From assembly GCA_958295875.1 (NCBI GenBank), contig OY282379.1:2505046-2569045 (forward strand): a stretch of DNA of 64,000 nucleotides, in the 5' to 3' direction. Below, in pieces: positions 1-8,811 of this stretch. The position numbers were made by a program, and so were the translations under genes. The DNA is from an uncultured Pseudomonadales bacterium. GTDB taxonomy: Bacteria > Pseudomonadota > Gammaproteobacteria > Pseudomonadales > Azotimanducaceae. The notes under the pieces were generated by a model. That model had not been told where the DNA came from. It did not search any database and saw nothing but the letters and a program-made list of their open reading frames with translations. Positions within the stretch are counted from its first letter, which is position 1. The number at the start of each line of letters is the position of its first letter.

Positions 1-5
1 CTTCA

Positions 6-755
6 GTGAGCGGCGTGGGCGAACTGGGCTTCCAAGCGATCCAGCGCGAGTTGGCCGCTTACCTGCGCGCCCCAGATGCGAACCCGCCGCCGGCCGGCAT
101 CGATGCGCGACGGCTGCGCCTCTACGTTGACATCTGCTACACCAACGTCGAGGGCTTCCTCGCCCGCACCTTCCGCGTCGCCCGGAGCATCACGCCGGAT
201 GCGCGTTGGCACGCCATGGCGCGGGATTTCTACCAGCGCCACCGCTGCGCATCGCCGTACTTCTACGACATCGCCAAGCAGTTCCTCGACTATCTGGAAG
301 GGCAGCGGAACGCGCCGGACGATCCGCCGTTTCTGCGCGAACTCTGCCACTTCGAGTGGGTGGGGCGGATGCTGGATCGCTTGGATGCGACGCTGCCGCC
401 GGCCAGCCCCGCGCCGGCGACGTTGCTGGAGCGCCACCTCATCGTGTCGCCTTTGGCCAAGGTGCTCTGTTACCGCTTCCCCGTCCACACCATCGGGCCA
501 GACGCGCAGCCCACGGCGGCGCCCTCGGCACCCACTTGGTTGATTGCCTATCGCGACCGCAGCGACCGCGTGGACATGATGGCCTCCAACGCGCCCACGG
601 CGCGGCTCGTTGAGCGCGTTGGCGCCGGCGACAGCTTGCGCCAAGCGTTGGCGGCGGTGGCGCAGGAACTGGGGCGCGACGTGAAGGGCATGTTGAACTT
701 CGGCGAAACCATCGCCCGGCGCCTCGTCGAGCGCGACATCCTCCTGCTGGCCTAA
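6..755 (+). CDS. HvfC/BufC-family protein (DUF2063), putative DNA-binding
   Basis: A 249-residue protein that looks like the HvfC/BufC (DUF2063) family. Its N-terminal all-helical domain (residues about 8-95, with FQ.IQREL.AYLR and RL.LYVDICYTNVEGFL) is the hallmark, followed by a less conserved C-terminal half. Members usually follow a DUF692 gene (HvfB/BufB, involved in making copper-binding or oxazolone peptides). The GTG start at 6 overlaps a TGA at 7-9 in another frame, which fits translational coupling to such a gene outside the window. Family assignment is by recognition; its molecular role is poorly known. Confidence 0.75.
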   Translation: MSGVGELGFQAIQRELAAYLRAPDANPPPAGIDARRLRLYVDICYTNVEGFLARTFRVARSITPDARWHAMARDFYQRHRCASPYFYDIAKQFLDYLEGQRNAPDDPPFLRELCHFEWVGRMLDRLDATLPPASPAPATLLERHLIVSPLAKVLCYRFPVHTIGPDAQPTAAPSAPTWLIAYRDRSDRVDMMASNAPTARLVERVGAGDSLRQALAAVAQELGRDVKGMLNFGETIARRLVERDILLLA

Positions 756-982
756 GCCCCGCCAACTGCCCGGCGCGGCGTTCCGAAGGGCGCTCATTCT
801 GGGAGCCGCCACGCCGCTCCGCTTGGCTCGGCTGGGTTGTGAGGAGTGCGCTTGGGGCGGCGGATGGGCGTTTGGCGGGTGGAATGTGCCGCGATTTCGC
901 GCCGATGCGCCGTTTGATTGTTGTTGTCTGCGCCGCAAAAGAGTAGGGTTCGCGTCCGGTTGCGGCCGCGGCACGGACATCC

Positions 983-2095
983 ATGGCGATCGTGGTGATG
1001 GGGGACGACGAAGGCGTCGCCTCGTCTTTGGTGCAGCGCCTTGGCGAGTTGGGATACGACGCCGCGTTTTGCGGCGCTGGGGGCATCGCCGCCATCGGCG
1101 GCGTCGATCTGCTCGTGTGCCCGTTCCACGACGCCCAGTCTTTGCAGCGCCGCATCGCGCCATCCCAGACGCTCTTGGAAAGCGCGCCGGCGGTGCTGGC
1201 CTGCGTGGCGGCGCCAAGCGCTGCGGATTTGCGGTTGGCGATGGCCCTGGGCTTTGACGATGCGCTGGATTGGCCCGGCGCGGATGCCAACGTCACCGAG
1301 GTGATCGAGCGCAACCTGCGCCGGGCGGAGGCGCGCCGCGCTGCAGATCCGTTCCTCGCGCAACAAGTGAGCGACCTGCAGCGCGATCAACGTGCTGGGC
1401 GCTACATCCAGCTCGGCATGCTGCCGCCCAGCCCGATGGCCATCGACCACTACCGCTTGCGCCATCGCATCCACCCTTCGCTGATGCTCTCCGGAGATTT
1501 CGTGGATTACTTCCGCATCACCGACGACCATTTCGTCTTCTACATCGCGGACGTGTCGGGGCATGGCGCGTCGTCGGCGTTCGTCACGGTGATCCTGAAG
1601 AACTTCTCGCGGCGGCTGCGGCGCGAGTACCGCCCGCGCATGTTGCGGGAACCCGGCGACATCCTCGTCGCCCTGAACCGCGAGATTCTGGAGAATCGCA
1701 TCGACAAGCATGTGGCCATGTTCGTTGGCGTGGTGAACATGCGCGAGAACACCTTGCACTATGCCAACGCCGGCCACTTCCCCCATGCGATGCGCGTCCA
1801 CGCCGGCGAGGCGACGTTGCTGGAGCTCATGGGCAAGCCCGTGGGTCTCTTCGAGCAAGTGGCTTATGAATCCCAAGCGGTGGCGTTCGGTGAAGGGGAC
1901 GACTTGGTGTTGATGTCAGACGGCGTGCTCGAAGTGATGCGGGATGCCGGCTTGGATGGCAAAGAGCGCCACTTGCGCGACGCCGCGGCGACGTACGGCG
2001 GGGACATCGACCGGCTGTGGGCAGACCTCGGCGTCAGCACCAATTCGGCCGGCCCAGACGACATCACTTGCCTCACGGTGACATGCGAGCCCTGA
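983..2095 (+). CDS. SpoIIE/PP2C-type serine phosphatase with degenerate receiver domain (RssB-like)
   Basis: 370 residues. Residues 1-115 fold-match a response-regulator receiver but lack the usual acceptor aspartate: the beta-3 position reads VDLLVCPFHD. After a linker helix, residues about 150-370 are a SpoIIE/PP2C phosphatase with the metal-binding segments GDFVDYF, ADVSGHGASSAF, YANAGH and LMSDGVLE, ending GPDDITCL. Such enzymes dephosphorylate STAS anti-anti-sigma factors in partner-switching pathways. The next gene, one base downstream, is exactly such a STAS protein, so the two should act together. The arrangement resembles rssB-rssC of Pseudomonas. Cytoplasmic. ATG start chosen because it precedes the receiver fold directly. 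Confidence 0.85.
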   Translation: MAIVVMGDDEGVASSLVQRLGELGYDAAFCGAGGIAAIGGVDLLVCPFHDAQSLQRRIAPSQTLLESAPAVLACVAAPSAADLRLAMALGFDDALDWPGADANVTEVIERNLRRAEARRAADPFLAQQVSDLQRDQRAGRYIQLGMLPPSPMAIDHYRLRHRIHPSLMLSGDFVDYFRITDDHFVFYIADVSGHGASSAFVTVILKNFSRRLRREYRPRMLREPGDILVALNREILENRIDKHVAMFVGVVNMRENTLHYANAGHFPHAMRVHAGEATLLELMGKPVGLFEQVAYESQAVAFGEGDDLVLMSDGVLEVMRDAGLDGKERHLRDAAATYGGDIDRLWADLGVSTNSAGPDDITCLTVTCEP

Positions 2096-2096
2096 G

Positions 2097-2579
2097 TTGA
2101 GCGGGCGCATCCTCGTCGCGGACCACGACGGCATGTACTTGATGAAGTTCGTCGGCGACGTGCGGGTGAATCTGTGCGCCGCCGTGGACGGCTTCTTGGC
2201 GGAGATGTACCGCGACGCGCGCTTCAAGTCTGTGTTGGTGGACCTCACCTGCACGGACGGCATCGACAGCACGTCGCTCGGCATCCTCGCCAAGCTCTCC
2301 ATCAAGGCGCGGGATTTGTTCGGCTTCAAGCCGACCCTCGTGTCGCCCAAATACGACATCACGCGGCTGTTGCGCACCATGGGGTTCGACGACATCTTCC
2401 ACATCGTCGAACAACCATTGCAGGAGGTGGGGCAACTCGGTGAACTGCCGCCGGCGGAGACGACGCCGGAAGATCTGCGCGAGCGCGTGCTCGACGCGCA
2501 CCGCACCCTGATGGCCCTGAATGAATCCAACGCCGCCGCCTTCCGCGACTTGGTGGCGACGTTGGAGGCGGATCCCTAA
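2097..2579 (+). CDS. STAS-domain anti-sigma factor antagonist (RssC-like)
   Basis: 160 residues with a STAS fold in residues 5-110. The loop GIDSTSLGILAKL holds the serine/threonine that is phosphorylated in this family. A charged helical tail of about 45 residues follows. It starts at TTG, one base after the phosphatase stop codon, so the genes are probably translationally coupled. Substrate of the upstream phosphatase is the natural inference. The kinase/anti-sigma partner and the sigma factor it would release are not in the window. A later Met (residue 13) is an alternative start but would cut into the first strand. Confidence 0.85.
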   Translation: MSGRILVADHDGMYLMKFVGDVRVNLCAAVDGFLAEMYRDARFKSVLVDLTCTDGIDSTSLGILAKLSIKARDLFGFKPTLVSPKYDITRLLRTMGFDDIFHIVEQPLQEVGQLGELPPAETTPEDLRERVLDAHRTLMALNESNAAAFRDLVATLEADP

Positions 2580-3595
2580 GCCGCTTGCGCCACCAGCTCC
2601 GCGGCGGCCTGCAGCGTCTCCGGCCCCGCCCCCGGCACCCGGCCAGCCGTGGCAAGCTCCCGCCGAAACGCGCGTGCGCCGGGCACGCCTTGGAACAGCC
2701 CCAGCATGTGCCGCGTCACGTCATGCAGCCGCGCGCCGGCGCCGAGCGCGTGCTCCACATAGTCCAGATGCCGCGCCAGCGCCTCGTGCGGGCCATTCGG
2801 CAACGCGGTGCCGAACAGGCGATGCTCCACTTCGGCAAGCCAGTATGGGTTGCGATAGGCGGCGCGGCCGATCATCACCCCATCCGCCCACTGGAGCGCG
2901 TCGTGTACTTGCGCCGTCGTCGTCAAGCCGCCGTTCAACACCACGCGCAGAAACGGCAGTTCCCGCTTCAAGCGCCGCACCCGCTCGTAGTCCAAGGGTG
3001 GTGCGCTGCGGTTCTGGGCTGGCGTGAGCCCGGCGAGCACGGCGATGCGGGCGTGAACGATCACCGTGCCGGCGCCGGCGCTCGCGCAGTGGCCAACGAA
3101 ATCTCGCAGGAAGCCGTAGTCCGCATGGTCGTCCACGCCGAGCCGGCACTTCACGGTGACAGGCACCGGCGCCGCATCCCGCATCGCTGCCACGCAGGCG
3201 GCCACGCGCTTGGGCCGCAGCATCAGGCACGCGCCGAAGGCGCCGCGCTGCACTCGGCTCGATGGGCAGCCGACGTTCAGGTTCACCTCGTCGAAACCGC
3301 GTTCGGCGGCGAGGGCCGCGCAGCGCGCCAAGTCTCCAGGTTCCGCGCCGCCGAACTGCGCCGCAAGCGGGCGCTCGCGCTCATCGAACGCCAGCACGCG
3401 CTCCGCGCCGCCATGCAGCACCGCGCCCGTGGTGGCCATCTCGGCATAAAGGCGCGCGTGGGGGGCGAGGGAGCGGTGGAAGGCGCGGCAGTGCCGGTCT
3501 GTCCATGCCATCATGGGCGCCACGCAGAGCGCGTGGGTGCGCTCCCGGAAGGAGTCCTCAGCCCCCGCGCCTCCATTTTTCCTATTTTTTTCCAT
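2576..3595 (-). CDS. dusA: tRNA-dihydrouridine synthase A
   Basis: 339 residues from the chosen ATG at 3595. FMN-dependent reduction of uridine in the tRNA D-loop. Visible signatures are VAPMMAWTDRHCR near the N-terminus, NLNVGCPS followed by GAFGACLM with the catalytic cysteine, VTVKCRLGVDD, and the FMN phosphate-binding LNGGL and GVMIGRAAYRNPY. The TDRHCRAF and GACLM forms are typical of the DusA subgroup. The reading frame stays open upstream to 3682 but that stretch does not resemble the family and would overlap the lpxC promoter. It converges with the STAS gene, overlapping its stop by 4 bases, and diverges from lpxC. Confidence 0.92.
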   Translation of the reverse strand: MEKNRKNGGAGAEDSFRERTHALCVAPMMAWTDRHCRAFHRSLAPHARLYAEMATTGAVLHGGAERVLAFDERERPLAAQFGGAEPGDLARCAALAAERGFDEVNLNVGCPSSRVQRGAFGACLMLRPKRVAACVAAMRDAAPVPVTVKCRLGVDDHADYGFLRDFVGHCASAGAGTVIVHARIAVLAGLTPAQNRSAPPLDYERVRRLKRELPFLRVVLNGGLTTTAQVHDALQWADGVMIGRAAYRNPYWLAEVEHRLFGTALPNGPHEALARHLDYVEHALGAGARLHDVTRHMLGLFQGVPGARAFRRELATAGRVPGAGPETLQAAAELVAQAA

Positions 3596-3601
3596 TTTTC
3601 C

Positions 3602-3630
3602 TTCATTTTGGCAACTGGGATGTGTATGAT
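3602..3630 (+). promoter_or_regulatory. candidate promoter for lpxC
   Basis: TATGAT at 3625-3630 is a good -10 box with a weak -35 (TTCATT, 3602-3607) at 17 bases. A short stem (TGTCGG/CCGACA) lies in the resulting leader at about 3641-3659. Based on motif reading only. Confidence 0.35.
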
Positions 3631-3683
3631 GCCGGTTGACTGTCGGCCTTCTTCCGACAACAAACCATCGAGAGTAGATCAAG

Positions 3684-4586
3684 ATGCAGCGTCAAAAGAC
3701 CATTTGCGCTCCCGTCTACGCCATTGGCGTGGGCGTTCACACCGGCAAGACGGTTCGCATGACGCTGCGCCCAGCGAGGGCTGACTCCGGCATCCGCTTC
3801 ACCCGCACGGACATGCCAAGACGCTTCGTTCATGCCCACGCGCGCAATGTGTCAGACACCACATTGTCTACCAGCATCGTCGAAGGCGGCGTGCAAATCG
3901 CCACCGTGGAGCACCTCATGTCTGCCTTGTGGGGGCTCGGCATCGACAATCTGCTCGTTGAGCTATCCGGCGAGGAAGTGCCGATCATGGATGGCAGCGC
4001 GGCGCCGTTCGTGAGCCTCATCGAGAGCGCCGGCATCCGCGAACTGCCCGTGCCCCGCAACTACATGCGCATCACGCGCCCCATCGAGGTCACCCAAGGA
4101 GACGCGAAGGCGTCGCTGGTGCCCTACGATGGCTTCCGGGTGAGCTACACCTTCGTGGCCGACCACCCCGTCTTCAATCGCTATCCCAAGCGCGCAGACT
4201 TGGATTTTGCCCAGGCCTCGTTCGCTTCGGATGTCAGCCCAGCGCGCTCGTTCGGCTTGATCGGCGAACTGCCAGACGCCCACGCCATCAATCGCTGCTT
4301 GGGGTCGAGCTTGGAGAATGCCGTCGCCATCGGCGATCGCTCGGTGCTGAACGAGGAAGGGCTGCGCTGCGACGACGAGTTCGTCAAGCACAAGGTGCTC
4401 GACGCCATTGGCGACCTGTATTTGCTCGGCATGCCGGTGATTGGCGCGTTCGAGGGGTACAAATCCGGCCATGCGCTCAACAACAAGCTGGCGCGGGCGG
4501 TGTTGCGCTGCGCGGATGCATGGGCGCCCGTGGACGCGCCGGTCAGCGCCGTCATCGAGCAAAGCCTCGCACCCGCGGCGGGTTAA
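3684..4586 (+). CDS. lpxC: UDP-3-O-acyl-N-acetylglucosamine deacetylase
   Basis: 300 residues, normal length. Zinc hydrolase of the first committed step of lipid A synthesis, cytoplasmic. Zn ligands are visible: His in VEHLMSAL, and His/Asp in VKHKVLDAIGD. The catalytic region includes the substrate motif MDGSAAPFV, SPARSFG and the terminal GYKSGHALNNKL with the catalytic histidine. In most gammaproteobacteria lpxC follows ftsZ; here it stands alone, divergent from dusA and 43 bases before gltX. Its presence shows the cell makes lipopolysaccharide. Confidence 0.96.
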   Translation: MQRQKTICAPVYAIGVGVHTGKTVRMTLRPARADSGIRFTRTDMPRRFVHAHARNVSDTTLSTSIVEGGVQIATVEHLMSALWGLGIDNLLVELSGEEVPIMDGSAAPFVSLIESAGIRELPVPRNYMRITRPIEVTQGDAKASLVPYDGFRVSYTFVADHPVFNRYPKRADLDFAQASFASDVSPARSFGLIGELPDAHAINRCLGSSLENAVAIGDRSVLNEEGLRCDDEFVKHKVLDAIGDLYLLGMPVIGAFEGYKSGHALNNKLARAVLRCADAWAPVDAPVSAVIEQSLAPAAG

Positions 4587-4629
4587 CCGCCAAGCACTCG
4601 TCCCGGTGGCGCGCTAGCGTGTTCCCGGC

Positions 4630-6138
4630 ATGACCGTTCGCACCCGTGTGGCGCCATCGCCGAGCGGAGACCCGCATGTCGGCACCGCCTATGTCGCGCT
4701 CTTCAACCTAGCCTTTGCCAAGAGCCAGGGCGGGCGCTTCGTGCTACGCATCGAGGATACGGACCGCGCCCGCTCCTCGGAGGCGTCGGAAGAGCGCATC
4801 CTCGCCGCCTTGCGTTGGGCTGGCATCGAGTGGGATGAAGGCCCGGACGTCGGCGGCCCGCACGCCCCATATCGGCAAAGCGAGCGGCTCCCCATCTATC
4901 GGCGGCATGCGCAGGAACTGCTGGAAGCCGGCGGCGCGTTCCGCTGCTTTTGCTCCGAAGAGCGGATCGATGCCTTGCGCCCGTCGCAGCTCGAACGCGG
5001 CCAGATGCCCGGCTACGATGGCCACTGCCTTGGCCTAGACCCCGACGATGCCGCAGAGCGAGCTGCTTCCGGCGAGCCGCATGTGGTGCGCCTGCGCGTG
5101 CCGGTGGAAGGGGCGTGCTCCGTGCAAGACCGGCTGCGCGGCGTCATCGAAACGCCGTGGCGTCAAGTGAACATGCAGGTGCTGCTGAAGCGCGACGGCT
5201 TTCCCACCTACCACTTGGCCGCCGCGGTGGACGACCATCTCATGGGCATCACCCATGTGCTGCGGGGCGATGAGTGGCTGAGCTCCATGCCGAAGGCGCA
5301 GCTCATCCATGAGTGCTTCGGTTGGGAACTGCCGGAGCACGCGCACCTGCCGCTGTTGCGCGACGCCCAGCGCCGCAAGCTCTCGAAGCGCCGCAACCCC
5401 ACTGGCCTCGATTACTTCCGCGCCGCCGGCTATCTGCCTGAAGCGCTGCTCAACTACTTGGCGCTGATGGGTTGGTCGATGCCGGACGAGCGCGAGCTCT
5501 TCAGTTTGGAGGAACTGATCGCAGCGTTCGATTTAGATCGGGTTTCCACCGGCGGCCCGGTGTTCGACATGGAAAAGTTGAACTGGCTGAACGGGCAACA
5601 CATGCGCCGCCTCTCGCCGGCAGCGTTCGTGGAACGGGTGGAGCGCTGGGGCATCAACCGCGAACGCCTAGGGCGCTTGGCGCCGTTGGTGCAGCCCCGC
5701 GCCGAACGCTTAAGCGACGTGGTGCCCTTGGCGGACTACTTGCTCGGCGAGCGCGCGGCCCTCAAGGCCGATGCCTTCGCGCACAAGGCGCTGTCCACCG
5801 AGGACTGTCGGCGGATTCTGCACCATGCGCTGCGCGCCCTTCAGTCTGAAGCGCAGTGGGAGAGCGCCGCGCTGATGGCCAGCATGAAGCCTCTCGCCGC
5901 GGCGATGGAGCTCAAACTGCGAGATTTCCTGTTTCCATTGTTCGTGGCGATTGCCGGCCGCGCTGCGGCGCTGCCGCTGTTTGATTCGATGGCGTTCCTC
6001 GGCGCAGATCTCACCCGCGCCCGCCTGCGCTCTGCCCTCGACGCCTTGGGCGGCGTCTCGAACAAGGCCGCCAAGCGGCTGGACGCCGAGTTCGATGCGC
6101 TGCCCCTTGCGGGGCGGTCGGCAGCGCCGGCGAGCTAA
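4630..6138 (+). CDS. gltX: glutamyl-tRNA synthetase (class I)
   Basis: 502 residues. Charges tRNA-Glu. The HIGH motif reads PHVGTA, after the canonical start TRVAPSPSGDPHVG. FVLRIEDTDRARS and the KMSKS equivalent KLSKRRNP complete the Rossmann catalytic core (residues 1-320), followed by the helical anticodon-binding domain. The motif CFCSEERIDALR is typical of bacterial GltX. Downstream is tRNA-Ala, a neighbour often seen near gltX. No second gltX copy is seen here, so discriminating versus non-discriminating behaviour cannot be told. Confidence 0.96.
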   Translation: MTVRTRVAPSPSGDPHVGTAYVALFNLAFAKSQGGRFVLRIEDTDRARSSEASEERILAALRWAGIEWDEGPDVGGPHAPYRQSERLPIYRRHAQELLEAGGAFRCFCSEERIDALRPSQLERGQMPGYDGHCLGLDPDDAAERAASGEPHVVRLRVPVEGACSVQDRLRGVIETPWRQVNMQVLLKRDGFPTYHLAAAVDDHLMGITHVLRGDEWLSSMPKAQLIHECFGWELPEHAHLPLLRDAQRRKLSKRRNPTGLDYFRAAGYLPEALLNYLALMGWSMPDERELFSLEELIAAFDLDRVSTGGPVFDMEKLNWLNGQHMRRLSPAAFVERVERWGINRERLGRLAPLVQPRAERLSDVVPLADYLLGERAALKADAFAHKALSTEDCRRILHHALRALQSEAQWESAALMASMKPLAAAMELKLRDFLFPLFVAIAGRAAALPLFDSMAFLGADLTRARLRSALDALGGVSNKAAKRLDAEFDALPLAGRSAAPAS

Positions 6139-6216
6139 GGCCAGCGTTGCGCGGCGGGCGGTGCCTGTCGTTGACACCCCCGCCGCCGCGGGCGTAGCAT
6201 CCAAACCTCACTCGAC

Positions 6217-6292
<76 letters not shown>

Positions 6293-6312
6293 ACCCCGCC
6301 CATCCACGCTCC

Positions 6313-6813
6313 ATGCCCCGTTCCCAAAGTTCCCGCACACCGTCGCGTGCGCCGCTGCTCGGCGTCGCCTTGGCCGCGTTCGTCGCCGGCTGCGGCCAGG
6401 ATGCTCCACCGCCGCCCGCGTTCGAGGCCGTGCATGACATGAAGGAAACGATGAACCTCGTGCTGGATCCGGCCGCGGACGTGATTTGGGATTCGGCCGG
6501 CCAAGTCATCACCGCGGAAGGCGTGGAGGATCTCGCCCCCACCACCGAGGAAGAGTGGCTCCAAGTCGTCCATGCCGCGGCGGTGCTCGCGGAATCCGGC
6601 AATCTCCTGATGATGCCGTCGCGGGCGCTCGATCAAGAGGATTGGGTGGAAATCTCCCGCGGCCTCACCGCCGCAGGGCAGCGCGCCAAGGCGGCCGCGC
6701 TGGCTGAAGACGCCGATGCGCTGTTCGCCGCCGGCGGGTTGCTCTACAACGTTTGCGTGTCCTGCCATCAGCAGTACTGGGTGAACCGACCCGTCCGCCC
6801 GAGCGAGACATGA
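6313..6813 (+). CDS. lipoprotein with single c-type haem site (cytochrome c'/c556-like)
   Basis: 166 residues. An N-terminal signal ends in the lipobox FVAGC (Cys about 27), so the protein should be a membrane-anchored periplasmic lipoprotein. A helical body follows, with one CVSCH haem-attachment motif close to the C-terminus, the placement seen in four-helix cytochromes c'/c556. It is the first gene of a five-gene run joined by ATGA overlaps, so it probably supplies an electron-transfer or redox-sensing subunit to that membrane system. The partner is unknown. Confidence 0.75.
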   Translation: MPRSQSSRTPSRAPLLGVALAAFVAGCGQDAPPPPAFEAVHDMKETMNLVLDPAADVIWDSAGQVITAEGVEDLAPTTEEEWLQVVHAAAVLAESGNLLMMPSRALDQEDWVEISRGLTAAGQRAKAAALAEDADALFAAGGLLYNVCVSCHQQYWVNRPVRPSET

Positions 6814-7559
6814 GGCGGCCGCATGGCGCGGGCGGCCATCGCGCCGCAACGCCGCGCTATCACGCTTGTCCGGGTGCGCGGCTCGTGGCTGGCCTTGGCC
6901 TCGCGCTCGTCGCCGTCCCCGCGTTCGGCCATGCCGTGTCGGGCAGCGACGCGGCGTTCGTCGGCGCCATCGACGGCGTGGCCGTGGCGCCGTTCATCTA
7001 CCTCGGCGCGAAGCACATGGTCACGGGGTACGACCATCTGCTGTTCCTCGCCGGCGTCATCTTCTTCCTGCATCGCCTGCGCGATGTGGCGCTCTACGTC
7101 ACCTTGTTCACCGCTGGGCACAGCCTCACCCTGCTCGCCGGTGTGTTGGGCGGCTGGCGGGCGAATCCTTGGCTCGTGGACGCCATCATCGGCTTCTCCA
7201 TCGTCTACAAGGCGTTCGAGAACATGGATGGCTTTCGGCGCGTCTTCGGCGTGTCGCCGAACGCCAAGGCGGCGGTGTTCGTCTTTGGCCTGTGCCACGG
7301 CATGGGCCTCGCCACCAAGCTGCAGGATTTGCTGGTGTCGCCGAACGGCCGCCTCGCCAATCTCCTGAGCTTCAACGCTGGGGTGGAAATCGGCCAGTTC
7401 ACGGCCTTGGCCGCGTTGCTGGCAGCGTTCGCCTTGTGGCGCGCTAGGCGCGGGTTCGCCCGCCATGCCTATGCCGCCAACGTCCTGCTGATGGCGGGCG
7501 GATTCCTGCTTGCCGGCTATCAGTTGGCCGGCATGGCGCTGGCGCCCGCGCCGACATGA
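6810..7559 (+). CDS. HupE/UreJ-family membrane protein
   Basis: 249 residues from the ATG at 6810, which overlaps the upstream TGA. The hallmark is the first conserved helix HMVTGYDHLLFLAGVIFFL, then TLFTAGHSLTLL, GFSIVYKAFEN and FGLCHGMGLATKL. These histidine-rich transmembrane segments recall the HupE/UreJ nickel-permease family, although this larger subgroup is not proven to carry nickel. A leader helix (GLGLALVAVPAFGHA) looks like a cleavable signal peptide. No urease or hydrogenase genes are nearby, so the substrate is open; another metal is equally possible. Confidence 0.8.
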   Translation: MRRPHGAGGHRAATPRYHACPGARLVAGLGLALVAVPAFGHAVSGSDAAFVGAIDGVAVAPFIYLGAKHMVTGYDHLLFLAGVIFFLHRLRDVALYVTLFTAGHSLTLLAGVLGGWRANPWLVDAIIGFSIVYKAFENMDGFRRVFGVSPNAKAAVFVFGLCHGMGLATKLQDLLVSPNGRLANLLSFNAGVEIGQFTALAALLAAFALWRARRGFARHAYAANVLLMAGGFLLAGYQLAGMALAPAPT

Positions 7560-8254
7560 CTGGGGCGCCCCGACGCGGCCCTTGGCGCATCGTCGCCGCA
7601 ACCGCGGGCGCCGCGGTGTTCGCGGCCTTGGCGCTGTTCGGCGCGGTGCTGCCGGCCGAGTTTGGATACGATCCGTTTGGCTTCGGCGCGGCGCTCGGCC
7701 TGAAGGGCCTGTCGCGGGACGTGACGGCGGTGCTGGCGCGCCAGGAAGACGGCTTCGCCACGGACGAGGCGCGCTGGGTGTTGTCGCCGTTCGAGTCCTT
7801 CGAGTACAAGTATCGCCTCGAAGCCGGAGACAGCATGGTCTACGCATGGGAGGCGAGCGGCGCATTGTTGTACGAGTTGCATAGCGAGCCGGACGGCGCC
7901 GAGCCGGGCTTCGCGGAAACGTTTGACCGCGCGCGCGCCGCGGATGGGGCCGGTGCCTACGTGGCGCCGTTCCCCGGCATCCACGGTTGGTTCTGGGAGA
8001 ATCGCGGCGCCGCGGACGTCACCCTCACGCTGCGCAGCGCCGGCTTCTACTCCACTGCGTTCGAGTACTTTGGTGGCGTGAAGCGCACCCGCGCTGTGCG
8101 CGCGCCGCGGCCGGCAGCCACAGACGCGCCCGCCGCGGCGGCCCCGGACGCGGCGACCTTGGCGGCGCTGCGCGGCGACGGGCTGGGGCGGGGCACGGGT
8201 GCGCTCGGCCAAGGCGAAGGTGCGCCGCTCGTTCTCGAGGCGGCATCGCCATGA
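7556..8254 (+). CDS. single-pass membrane-anchored periplasmic protein of unknown function
   Basis: 232 residues with one N-terminal transmembrane helix (residues 10-32) and an extracytoplasmic beta-rich domain. Recognisable parts are GFGAALGLKGLS, FEYKYRLEAGDSMVYAWEASGALLYELHSEPDG and GIHGWFWENRGAADVTLTLRSAGFY. This matches what databases call a transmembrane anchor protein, found next to HupE/UreJ and DUF6644-type genes. The tail is Ala/Pro-rich and probably disordered. It overlaps both neighbours by 4 bases, so it belongs to the same operon. Function unknown. Confidence 0.7.
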   Translation: MTGAPRRGPWRIVAATAGAAVFAALALFGAVLPAEFGYDPFGFGAALGLKGLSRDVTAVLARQEDGFATDEARWVLSPFESFEYKYRLEAGDSMVYAWEASGALLYELHSEPDGAEPGFAETFDRARAADGAGAYVAPFPGIHGWFWENRGAADVTLTLRSAGFYSTAFEYFGGVKRTRAVRAPRPAATDAPAAAAPDAATLAALRGDGLGRGTGALGQGEGAPLVLEAASP

Positions 8255-8811
8255 GCCTGCTGCCCTTCTGCGAGTGGCTCGCAAGCACGCAATGGAGCAT
8301 TGCGCTGCACGAGAGCCTCTACGCCTACCCACTCATCGAATCCAGCCATGTGCTCGGCTTGCTGCTCTTCGCCGGCACCATCGCCATGGTGGATCTGCGG
8401 CTGCTCGGCGTCGCGTTCAAGGCGGTGCCCGTCTCCGAAATGAACGCCCGCATCCTGCCTTGGACCATCGTTGGCGCGGTGGTGATGATCGGCACCGGCA
8501 TCCTGCTCTTCTACGCCATCCCGGTGCGCACCTATCAGAGCGTTTGGTTCCGCGCCAAGGTCATCTTCCTCATCGCCGCGGCGGTGAACGTGTGGATTTT
8601 CCACAAGCGTGTCTCGCGAGACCGGGAGAGGTGGGATGCCGCTCCCAAACCGCCGCTCAACGCCCGCATCACCGCCGCCACCTCGCTGGCGCTGTGGGCG
8701 GGCATCATCGTCTTTGGCCGCATGATCGCCTACAACTGGTTCGACTGTTATCGCCCGCAGTCGAACTTCGTGCAGTGGCTGGCGGGCTGCGTGGTGGAGG
8801 CGAGCGCATGA
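8251..8811 (+). CDS. integral membrane protein, DUF6644-like (copy 1)
   Basis: 186 residues with four or five predicted membrane helices. Conserved elements are LYAYPLIESSHVLGLLLFAGTIAMVDLRLLG, TGILLFY and FRAKVIFL, and a late helix with GRMIAYNWFDCY. It shares the IE..H.LGL....MVDLRLLG block with the next gene, so the two are ancient paralogues and probably form a heteromeric membrane complex. Conserved histidine and arginine in the second helix could bind haem or metal, which is inference. ATG start overlaps the previous TGA. Confidence 0.7.
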   Translation: MSLLPFCEWLASTQWSIALHESLYAYPLIESSHVLGLLLFAGTIAMVDLRLLGVAFKAVPVSEMNARILPWTIVGAVVMIGTGILLFYAIPVRTYQSVWFRAKVIFLIAAAVNVWIFHKRVSRDRERWDAAPKPPLNARITAATSLALWAGIIVFGRMIAYNWFDCYRPQSNFVQWLAGCVVEASA

